A stretch of DNA of 64,000 nt from NCBI GenBank assembly GCA_964355075.1, contig CAYHCF010000019.1:1-64000 (forward strand), read 5' to 3'. The notes beneath the pieces were generated by a model. The model was not told where the DNA came from and ran no database searches. It was given only the letters and a program-made list of their open reading frames with translations. Origin of the DNA: B1 sp964355075. Its GTDB lineage: Bacteria > Bacteroidota > Bacteroidia > UKL13-3. A program made the position numbers and the translations under genes. Shown in pieces: positions 24,492-33,200 of the stretch; position 1 is the stretch's first letter; each line of letters starts with the position of its first letter.

Positions 24492-26165
24492 TTATTTTTT
24501 TAGCCCATATATTTTTTCAGCAGCTTTTTTAGAAACCACTTCATTCTTTACGTCGTTCCTTACTTTTTCTTTATCGCGTTTTTTTGGATTTCCATATCCG
24601 CCTCCGCCACCTGCAATTTGAGAATAGAGCGTGTTGTCAGGAATACCATGAATCATATCCTTGCTCATGGGAACAAACTTTTTCCCTGTTGGATATTTCA
24701 ATTCAATTTTATTGAGCACACTGCCTTTACCGCCGAACAAACCATAATTCGTTTCTACATCACCATCCCCAAAAACAACCATCGTTGTATCTCCTCCTTT
24801 AAGCATAATTTGGGTTACGGTTCCCAAGCCACCCCGCCATTGCCCCGCACCTGCCGAATCGCATAAATATTCGTGCTGCAAAATCAGGTGCGGCGTTTGT
24901 TGTTCGTACATTTCGTAGTCTTGGTCAAGTACGCCACCCGATGCATCAATCATTCCAATATGGTCATATCCATCATCCTCTTTCATGGCACCGCTTCCAC
25001 CCTTCATTCCAAGGAAACAGATATCCACATATTTCTTTCCCGTACGGGGATGATTTCCGGTAAAGAGCGAGCATAATAAATGATTCCATCCCGCGGTAAT
25101 TCTATCGGGCACGGCGGGTCCAAGTGCTTTAAAAATTGCATCGGCCACCTGCGGACAAAGATGGTTTCCAAAAGTGGTTGCGGCGGGGTAAGAGGCATTC
25201 AGGATAGTTCCCACCGGAACAATGTATTTGAGGGGTTTGATCATTCCTTCATTATGAGGAATATTTGGGTTCACAATTTGCAAAAAGGTAAGTGTGATTG
25301 CAGAACAGGTGGAGGTATAGGCCCCATTGACAAAGCCCTTTGTTTGGGGAGAGGATTTTGAAAAATCAAAAATGATTTCTTCGTTTTTTACGGTTATCTC
25401 TGTGCGAATGGGAAATTTACTTCCTTTGTGTTTACCATCGTAATAAACCATGCTTCCGCCTTTGTAAATGCCATTGGGAATAGCCTTTATTTCGGCACGC
25501 ATCATTTTTTCGGTTGAATCAAACAAGGCAATTTTATGTGCTTCGAACACCTCAAACCCATATTTTTCAACAAACGCAGATAAACGTCGCTCTCCCAGTG
25601 TGCATGCTCCAATTTGTGCTTTAATATCTTCCTGAACCATTTGCAGGCGGATATTGGCAAAAATCAGGTTCCAGACATCTTTGCGAAACAACCCTTTTTC
25701 AAATAGTTTAACTGCGGGAATACGCAGCGCTTCCTGCCATACTTCAGTTGCATTTGGATTGTAACCACCCTGCACGGCACCTCCAATATCTGCCTGGTGA
25801 CCTTTAGCGGCCGACCAGCCAACCAATATGTTTTTATGGAAAATGGGTTTGAAAATGGCCACGTCATTATTTTGGTTTCCCATTGAAAACACATCGTTAT
25901 GGATGATCACATCGCCCTCATGAATATCATCGCCATATTGTTCGATGATAACTTTACAAACCGGACCAAGTGAAAAGGACAGGATGGGAAGATTTTCGGT
26001 TTGCTCCAGCATCTGACCTTTTGCATCATATAATCCGGTAACAAAGTCTTTCGCTTCACATAGAATAGGAGAGCGCGTGGTTTTTGTCAGCGAAATACTC
26101 ATCTCATCCGTAATGGATTTGAATGCCCGCTGAAATATGGAAACTAAAATTTTATCAATGTTCAT
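24492..26165 (-). CDS. Hydantoinase B/oxoprolinase family subunit (HyuB-like)
   Basis: A 557-residue HyuB-type subunit, recognised by EAKDFVTGLYDAKGQMLEQ, HNDVFSMGNQNNDVA, KGHQADIGG and the C-terminal IAGGGGGYGNP. With HyuA it forms ATP-dependent amidohydrolases (N-methylhydantoinase, 5-oxoprolinase) or, in other branches, acetone/acetophenone carboxylases. In the Azoarcus indoleacetate cluster a hydantoinase-like enzyme opens the lactam of 2-oxoindole-3-acetate, and the same role is inferred here. It lies 11 bp behind HyuA. Confidence 0.9.
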   Translation of the reverse strand: MNIDKILVSIFQRAFKSITDEMSISLTKTTRSPILCEAKDFVTGLYDAKGQMLEQTENLPILSFSLGPVCKVIIEQYGDDIHEGDVIIHNDVFSMGNQNNDVAIFKPIFHKNILVGWSAAKGHQADIGGAVQGGYNPNATEVWQEALRIPAVKLFEKGLFRKDVWNLIFANIRLQMVQEDIKAQIGACTLGERRLSAFVEKYGFEVFEAHKIALFDSTEKMMRAEIKAIPNGIYKGGSMVYYDGKHKGSKFPIRTEITVKNEEIIFDFSKSSPQTKGFVNGAYTSTCSAITLTFLQIVNPNIPHNEGMIKPLKYIVPVGTILNASYPAATTFGNHLCPQVADAIFKALGPAVPDRITAGWNHLLCSLFTGNHPRTGKKYVDICFLGMKGGSGAMKEDDGYDHIGMIDASGGVLDQDYEMYEQQTPHLILQHEYLCDSAGAGQWRGGLGTVTQIMLKGGDTTMVVFGDGDVETNYGLFGGKGSVLNKIELKYPTGKKFVPMSKDMIHGIPDNTLYSQIAGGGGGYGNPKKRDKEKVRNDVKNEVVSKKAAEKIYGLKK

Positions 26166-26171
26166 TAACTA

Positions 26172-26192
26172 TTTTTTTACGAAACACGAATT
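26172..26192. repeat. TTTACGAAACACGAAT repeat, family 2 (F4)
   Basis: A single copy spanning the end of HyuA. On the minus strand ATTCGTGTTTCGTAA encodes the last residues IRVS and the stop codon of HyuA and lies just before the HyuB start. Confidence 0.7.
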
Positions 26193-28294
26193 TTCTTCAA
26201 CTTAAAGCCTTTTGGAAATTTTTCTTTCTCATAAACGATAAATGACCCAAAATCATCAACTACACAATCATAATTATTACTGACTAAAATGGAAGTGGTA
26301 ATTTTTTCAATGATACAAGGTCCTGCTATTTTTGCGCCGAAAATGGGTTTATCGCCATCATAAACCGGAACCTTTTTCATCAGGCTCAATTCAGGTATAT
26401 AAACTTCCCGGTATCCTTTAATGGCAGATTCAGCCGAAACACTTTTCTTTTTTCCGGACAGGAATTTTGGACGTTCGGTTTTTCCAACAACCCTCAATCG
26501 AACATTGATAAGCTCCATCTCTGTTCCCTCTTCCCGGAGCGAATAACCAAATTGCCGGTTATGTTCTTTATGAAAGGACTCAAAAATATTTGCGAGATTA
26601 AAATTCATTATGTCCTCCCAATTCGCTTCCATTTGTACTTCGTGATATTGACCCAGGTAGCGCATATCCAGGATGGGGGAAAAAGCAATTCGATCACGGG
26701 AAACACCTTCTTCAACCTCAAGGGCACGAATTCCTTCTTCCTTCATTTCGTTAAAAAGATGGAGAAATATTTTGCGATCAAGTTTATTAAAAGAGGTGAA
26801 ATGAGAGCGGATATAATCATGTTTTAAATCGCCCAGCAACATACCGGCAGCACAAAAGATAGATGAAACATTTGGCACCAGAAACATGGGAATTTCCAGT
26901 TCTTTACAAATCTCTGAGGAGTGTATGGAACCGGCTCCTCCGGCAACAATAAAAAGAAATTCACGGGGGTCGTAACCACGTTCAACAGAGATTTCGCGAA
27001 CGCCTTGTGCCATATTGCTGTTAATGATGCGAAACATTCCGGCCGCAGTTTCCAAAACGGATAAACCCAGTTTGGAAGCAAGCTTTTCCTGTATGGCTTT
27101 TTGGGCTTTTGCTTTGTTAAGTTTGAGTTTTCCTCCGGCAAAATAATCCGGATCGAGGTAACCTAATATCAAATCAGCATCGGTGCATGAAGGAAGGGTT
27201 CCGCCACGGTTATAACAAACAGGGCCGGGTAATGCTCCTGCACTTTGGGGTCCCATTTGCAAAAGTCCTCCGTTATTCAGCCACCCGATACTTCCACCGC
27301 CTGCGCCAATGGTAATAATATCCAGAGAAGGAAGCGCAATGCGGTAACGGTTTATAGACCCTTCAGTTCCGGTTACACATTGATTCTCTATCACGAGCGC
27401 AGCGTCAAAACTGGTACCACCCATATCAACGGTTATGCAGTTTTTATAACCTAGCAGTTCCGAATAAAAAGCGCCTGCAGTAGGCGCAGCAGCAGGTCCT
27501 GAAAGTACGGTAACGGCAGGATTTTTCTTTACCTGCCCCGGAACCACTACACCCCCATTCGACTGCATGATCAATAGCGTTCCTTTGAAATGGATACTAT
27601 CTAATTTTTGCGTAAGGTTATCAAGATACCTTGCCACAACCGGCCCAACAAATGCGCTCACAACGGTTGTACTGATTCGTTCATAAAACCGGATTGAAGG
27701 AAGTACCTCATAAGAGGCAGAAACAAAAATTCCGGGAAGATTTTTACGAAGAAATTTAACCGCCTGTTTTTCGTGTGCTGAATTTTTATATGAATTCATA
27801 AAACAAACTGCAAGCGACTCCACTTTTTCTGCTTTTAGTTTTTTCAGGATAGGAATAAAGTCTTTCTCCTCGAGTTTTTTAAGCACATTGCCCTCCGAAT
27901 CAATTCTTTCATCTACCGTAAAACGCAAATACCTGGGTGCAAGGGGAAGGACATTTTTAAAATGGTTATTGAATTGTTCCTCACGAATTCCTCTGCGCAT
28001 TTCAAGGGCATCCCGAAAGCCTTTTGTTGTGATCAAAGCCGTTTTTGGGTCTTTTACGGTCAATAACGCGTTGGTTGCAACGGTGGTTCCGTGAACAATG
28101 GTATCAATTGATGCAACAAATTTGTTAAAATCTGTTGAACGGATCTCAGCCACTTCGCGCAAACCGGTGATAAAACCAACCGAAGGATCAAGGGGTGTTG
28201 AAAGCGTTTTATGAACGGTGGTGTCTCCGGTATCGGAAACGGCAATAATATCAGTAAAGGTCCCGCCGATGTCTATTCCTATGTTGAACTTCAT
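26177..28294 (-). CDS. Hydantoinase A/oxoprolinase family subunit (HyuA-like, ATP-binding)
   Basis: A 705-residue HyuA-type subunit of the ASKHA fold. It has the first phosphate loop IGIDIGGTFTDIIAV at the N-terminus, VHGTTVATNALL, the second phosphate loop VDMGGTSFDAALV near 290 and GAGGGSIGWL. It supplies the ATP-dependent activation for the HyuB partner encoded 11 bp downstream. The inferred job is opening of an oxindole-type lactam. The last four residues and the stop codon come from a TACGAAT-family repeat. Confidence 0.9.
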   Translation of the reverse strand: MKFNIGIDIGGTFTDIIAVSDTGDTTVHKTLSTPLDPSVGFITGLREVAEIRSTDFNKFVASIDTIVHGTTVATNALLTVKDPKTALITTKGFRDALEMRRGIREEQFNNHFKNVLPLAPRYLRFTVDERIDSEGNVLKKLEEKDFIPILKKLKAEKVESLAVCFMNSYKNSAHEKQAVKFLRKNLPGIFVSASYEVLPSIRFYERISTTVVSAFVGPVVARYLDNLTQKLDSIHFKGTLLIMQSNGGVVVPGQVKKNPAVTVLSGPAAAPTAGAFYSELLGYKNCITVDMGGTSFDAALVIENQCVTGTEGSINRYRIALPSLDIITIGAGGGSIGWLNNGGLLQMGPQSAGALPGPVCYNRGGTLPSCTDADLILGYLDPDYFAGGKLKLNKAKAQKAIQEKLASKLGLSVLETAAGMFRIINSNMAQGVREISVERGYDPREFLFIVAGGAGSIHSSEICKELEIPMFLVPNVSSIFCAAGMLLGDLKHDYIRSHFTSFNKLDRKIFLHLFNEMKEEGIRALEVEEGVSRDRIAFSPILDMRYLGQYHEVQMEANWEDIMNFNLANIFESFHKEHNRQFGYSLREEGTEMELINVRLRVVGKTERPKFLSGKKKSVSAESAIKGYREVYIPELSLMKKVPVYDGDKPIFGAKIAGPCIIEKITTSILVSNNYDCVVDDFGSFIVYEKEKFPKGFKLKKIRVS

Positions 28295-28327
28295 TTTTTG
28301 AAAAGGAGTATGTCTGATTTTTCCGGA

Positions 28328-29515
28328 TTAATTCGAAACTTCTTTGCTCAGATTCTCTTTGCCAAAATCCCATTTTCCCTGCTCAGCAGCAATTGAAATA
28401 CTCTTTGGAAGTTTAAAATCAGAATGTCTTAAACAAAACTGTTCAACCCATTCCTTCGATTTTAATATTCCCATTTCATTCATGAAGGTGAAAGGAGGCT
28501 TCACTACGAGCGAAAGTTTGCAGGCATTATCCAGATCAGCAACATGGGAGATACCCAGATCAATTATATAGGAACATAGCGCGAAATAGGCACCAAGAAA
28601 TTCAACCCGAAGCGTTTCTTGCAGCGCATCCGGAACTTCTACCAACTCATCTCGTCCTGCAATATTCCAGGATGTTTTATTTAGAACGGCATCATGTAAA
28701 AGTTGAGGCGTTTTAAACCAGGCCATTAATTGTTTTCCCATTTCATCCAGACCGTGTGCCGCAATGGGATTTCCACCGGTAAAATTCAAGGCAGTAAACG
28801 GACCCACACCTAACCCCAGTGTTTCGCAGGCAACTTTATCAATTTGTTTTTCAGTACCCAAACCGTTTTCAAGGCATAGAATAGCAGTCTGACAAAGACC
28901 TTCAAAGATCGGGTCAACAGCATAGCCATAAGAGCTTTTTACCACAATCGGGCTTTTACCGATGGAGGTATAAAACCCAAGCAGCAGATCAACAAGCGCG
29001 GTATTTGTGTTTTCGGATGGAACAATTTCCACCACCGGGTTTTTATCGGCAGGGAAAAAATAATGGGCCACCAGGCAGCGTAATTTATTTTTGATGTTTT
29101 TGAAAATCACTTCCGGCCGCATGTGTGAAGAGTTTGACAGGTAGATGCAGTTGTCGTCTGTTAATTTCTCAACCTGGAGGAAGATTCTGTCTTTAATATT
29201 TTCATCTTCAGTAGCCGCTTCCAATATAATTTGGGAGTCACGTATTTGCTCATAGTCGGGAGAAAATTCGATGGAAGCGAGTAATCTTTCTGCCTCTTCA
29301 TTTTTCAAGGATCCTTTCTCAACCTCCTTAAGGATTTTTTTATGGATCTTCACTTTTGCCTTGCCAAGCGCTTCGGGTGAAATATCTAAAACAACGGTAT
29401 TTACTCCAGAGAGATACAGTGATTTTGCGAAATGCAAAGCGATATCCGGGCCAATTTGGCCTGCTCCGATAACGGAGATTTTAGTGATGTTTAATGTGTT
29501 AAATTGGTATGCCAT
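28328..29515 (-). CDS. 3-hydroxyacyl-CoA dehydrogenase family protein
   Basis: A 395-residue NAD-binding protein with the Rossmann loop VIGAGQIGPDIA and the family segments YLSNSSHMRPEVIF and AHYFFPADKNPVVEIV, with the conserved histidine. The C-terminal 200 residues are the helical dimerisation domains. It is the first gene of the long minus-strand cluster. No enoyl-CoA hydratase domain is fused, unlike the Azoarcus IAA protein, and no separate hydratase gene is seen in the cluster. In the pathway it would oxidise the 3-hydroxyacyl-CoA before thiolysis. Confidence 0.88.
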   Translation of the reverse strand: MAYQFNTLNITKISVIGAGQIGPDIALHFAKSLYLSGVNTVVLDISPEALGKAKVKIHKKILKEVEKGSLKNEEAERLLASIEFSPDYEQIRDSQIILEAATEDENIKDRIFLQVEKLTDDNCIYLSNSSHMRPEVIFKNIKNKLRCLVAHYFFPADKNPVVEIVPSENTNTALVDLLLGFYTSIGKSPIVVKSSYGYAVDPIFEGLCQTAILCLENGLGTEKQIDKVACETLGLGVGPFTALNFTGGNPIAAHGLDEMGKQLMAWFKTPQLLHDAVLNKTSWNIAGRDELVEVPDALQETLRVEFLGAYFALCSYIIDLGISHVADLDNACKLSLVVKPPFTFMNEMGILKSKEWVEQFCLRHSDFKLPKSISIAAEQGKWDFGKENLSKEVSN

Positions 29516-30211
29516 AAGGTTCTTTATTTTAGGACATAAAGATATTTCAATCGGACCGCAAAAAATATGATATGTATCATTGTTTGTTTCTGCAAATTTG
29601 ACTTAGGGTACCCACCCTTTCAGAATGGTTATTTCATATGAACTATTGGGAATTGGTGAGTAAAAATTAAAAAACCGCATGAAACAGTTGATTCGATTGA
29701 ATCGGGCATGTTCATTATCCTGAAAAGTTTACACATAGAGAGAAAAGGAAACCGGAAAGTTTAGAATTTGGATTCTAAAATATTTTTATTTTCTACCCGG
29801 TAGATTCATCAAACGCCTTTATTTTATTGTGGTTTAGAAGTATGGATGGAAAGGATGAGCTGATTTTATTTTAGGTAATAGTTAGCATTTCAATAAGCAA
29901 ATTGAGTAGACGGAAAAATTTAAAATTTTCTTAATTCAGGTGTTTTTTTAATTTGTTTTTCATTTGAAAAAGCGGGAAACAAATTTAAAAAGCACTTCAA
30001 AAACAAATTCAAATTTCTGAAATTACTTGTAATGACGGCACTTTCATGGGCGCCGATGCAAATTTATCTATCACAGAAATTCCAATTTTTAGGCTGGTTG
30101 AGTTATCCACAAGAAAAAGCCATCAAATGAAGTTTTAGGAGCTCATTTCTTTCAGTTATTAAAAACTCATAATACTTTTACACACTTGAAATACAACTGC
30201 CATACTCAACC
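29516..30211. other. Long divergent intergenic region
   Basis: 696 bp between the divergent catabolic cluster and the adhesin operon. It holds the CRP/FNR-like box (29567-29580) and a weak minus-strand -7-like TATCTTTA at 29537-29544. It also holds an 8-bp stem hairpin TTTAGAAT-TTGG-ATTCTAAA at 29760-29779 followed by a T-rich run. The sequence is A/T-rich otherwise, with no credible gene and none of the short repeats of the left cluster. Confidence 0.6.
29567..29580. promoter_or_regulatory. CRP/FNR-family-like operator upstream of the catabolic cluster
   Basis: ATGATATGTATCAT has perfect 6-bp arms and reads TGAT-N4-ATCA, close to the FNR/CRP consensus TTGAT-N4-ATCAA. It is centred 58 bp before the first start codon and roughly 43 bp upstream of the transcript start predicted from TATCTTTA, near the classical class II activator position. 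Regulation of an oxygen-sensitive, ferredoxin-based pathway by an FNR-like protein would make sense; this is inference. Confidence 0.5.
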
Positions 30212-33200
30212 ATGAATATAAATACGGATATGGAATATCGAATTTTCAACCAGAAAAAGGGCTTTTTAGTAATCGGTTTTATTTCGTTGCTGCTTGCATT
30301 GGGAAATCCAGGTTTTGCCAGTAACGATTTTAAACGAAACGCCAACAGCTTTGCAGACCATAATCTGAAGCCGGGTAAGAATTGGGTTCTCTCCGGGTTT
30401 GATGATGAAGCGGCCCGTATGTTGTCAGTTCTGGGTAGATCCCTCTACTCAGATATGATCATGAGTGCTCCGCCACCCATTCCTATTATGGCCTATCCCG
30501 ATAGTGGATATGTGAACGGATATAATGGAAACGCATCCCTGGTGAATATTTTCACAAACGATTCGTTTAATAATCTTCCGGTTATTGGTTCAGCAATGAA
30601 AGTGACTATAACCCCATCAAACAGTCATATCAGTGTGGATACCTTAACGGGTGTTGTAAGTGTTACTGCAGGCATAGCTGCAGGAGACTATGTTATTCCG
30701 TATTCCATCTGTGATACTTCTAACCTGAGTAATTGCTCCGTCTCCGTTTTAACCATTCATGTAACGGCACCGCTTATTTCAACGAATGCAGATGGAGGTT
30801 CAGTGAATGGATACGATGGAAGTGCTAATTTGTTGAATGTTTATGCCAATGACAGCATAAACGGAATTCCTGTAACTGCAGGGGCTGTCACTATCAGTAT
30901 CGTTACACCCGCCAGCAACCCGGGTGTTGCTCTCAATATATTAACTGGTGTAATAAGCGTGACGCCAATTATTCCTGCCGGTTTATATACCATCGTGTAT
31001 CGGAATTGTGATACCTTAAATCCAACAAATTGTGATACCGCCCTTGTAAACATTAACGTTACGGTTCCCCTTATTATAGCTAATGCTGATGATGGCATAG
31101 TAAACGGTTACAATGGAAGCGCTAATTTGTTGAATGTTTATGCCAATGACAGCATAAACGGAATTCCTGTAACTGCAGGGGCTGTCACTATCAGTATCGT
31201 TACACCCGCCAGCAACCCGGGTGTTGCTCTCAATATATTAACTGGTGTAATAAGCGTGACGCCAATTATTCCTGCCGGTTTATATACCATCGTGTATCGG
31301 AATTGTGATACCTTAAATCCAACAAATTGTGATACTGCACTGGTAACTATCACCGTTACGGTTCCCCCAATTGTGGCCAATGCCGACTTGGGTTCTGTAA
31401 ACGGATATAATGGACAAAGCAACCTGATATATGTTCTTGGTAATGACAGTTTGAATAACCTGGGAACCTCTCCCGGACCGGTAATATTAAGTGTGGTTAC
31501 ACCGGCAAGCCTTGCTGCAGTGAGCCTGAATATTAGCACCGGTTATGTGAGTGTGGCTCCCAATACCATTGCCGGAAATTACACGATTATTTATAGCATC
31601 TGTGATTCGGTAAATACCGGTAATTGTGATACCGCCATTGTTCTGATTACGGTATTGCCTCCACCCATTTTTGCCAATGCGGATTATGTGGCGGTGAACG
31701 GTTATAATGGAAGCCTGAATGTTCTTAATATATATGCCAATGACCTGATAAATAGTATAGGCGTTACTTCGGGACGAGTTAGTCTGAGTATTCTTTCATC
31801 TCCGAGCGAGCCCGGTATCATTTTAAATTCCGGTACAGGAAAGATAAGCGTATTTCCGATGACACCGGCCGGCATTTATACTTACATCTACCGAATTTGT
31901 GATACCCTGAACACCTCCAATTGCGATACAGCGATGGTAACGGTGGATGTGCTACCACCAATTATTAATGCAAATGCAGACTTTGGAACGGTAAACGGTT
32001 ATAATGGAAACGCCAATCTGTTGAATGTATTCAGTAATGACAGTTTAAACAATAAAGGCACCGATATCAGTTCAGTTTACTTAAGCTTAATAATGGCAGC
32101 TATTCATCCGGGTGTTGTCTTAAATTTAACAAACGGAGTAGTAAGTGTTGCGGTTGGAACGCCTGCCGGTCTTTATACGATTGACTATAGGATCTGTGAT
32201 ACCCTGAATCCAACGAACTGCGATTCAGCAATTGTGAGTGTGAATGTGACTGCGCCCCTGATTAAAGCTACGGTCGATAATGGATCGGTGAACGGATATA
32301 ATGGCAATGCAAGCTTGTTAAATGTACTTGCAAATGATAGCATAAATGGCGGTGGAATTGTAGCCGGTAGCGTAAACCTGAGTTTGCTTATAGCGGCAGG
32401 TAATGCCGGAATTACGCTCAATCTTGTAACAGGAGTGGTGAGTGTTACCGGAATCATTCCGGCCGGAATTTATACCCTCCAATACAAGATTTGTGATACC
32501 CTGAATCCTGGAAATTGTGATAGCGCTGTAGTTACGGTAACTGTTTTAGCTCCTCCTATTGTGGCTAATGCCAATTATGGATCGGTAAATGGAGCTGACG
32601 GCAATGCCAATCTGTTGAATGTTTTTACAAACGACAGCATAAACGGCTTTCCAGTTAGCTTAGGCTCTGTTTTAACAACAGTAGTTACACCCGCATCTCT
32701 TGCCGGAATCAGTTTGGATACGGCCACCGGAATTGTAAGTGTGACAGCCCACTTACCTACGGGTTTGTATACGATTGTGTACCGTATCTGTGATACCCTG
32801 AATACGAGTAGTTGCGATACATCGATAGTGTTTGTAACGATAACACCCCCGGCTATTGTGGCTAATGATGACTCAGCTACCGTGAATGGTTTCACGGGTT
32901 CAGCCAATTTATTAAATGTACTTGTTAACGACAGTTTAGGCAGCAGTAGTGTACTTGTAGGAACGGTATATATTAGTGTTACCTTACCGGCAAGTAATCC
33001 GGGCATCAGTTTGAATACCGCCACCGGAGTAGTAAGCGTGGCTCCACGGATAACGGCTGGCACTTATTCCATTCATTACAAAATATGTGATACTTTAAAT
33101 ACTTTAAGTTGTGATACCGCTGTAATAAATATTCAAGTACTTATTCCTCCGATTATTGCGGTAAACGATACCGGTTTTGTAAATGGATATAATGGAACCT

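Noticed and set aside
24492..28294. Acetone or acetophenone carboxylase
   Set aside because: Those need additional small subunits and other neighbours; here only HyuA and HyuB are present beside a molybdenum hydroxylase, favouring ATP-dependent lactam hydrolysis.
29760..29779. Hairpin TTTAGAAT-TTGG-ATTCTAAA as terminator
   Set aside because: The stem is A/T-rich and weak, and both neighbouring genes point away from it, so there is no transcript to end unless an unseen small RNA exists.
30032..30130. 32-codon open frame in the divergent intergenic region
   Set aside because: No recognisable domain, no promoter or leader of note; expected by chance in 700 bp.
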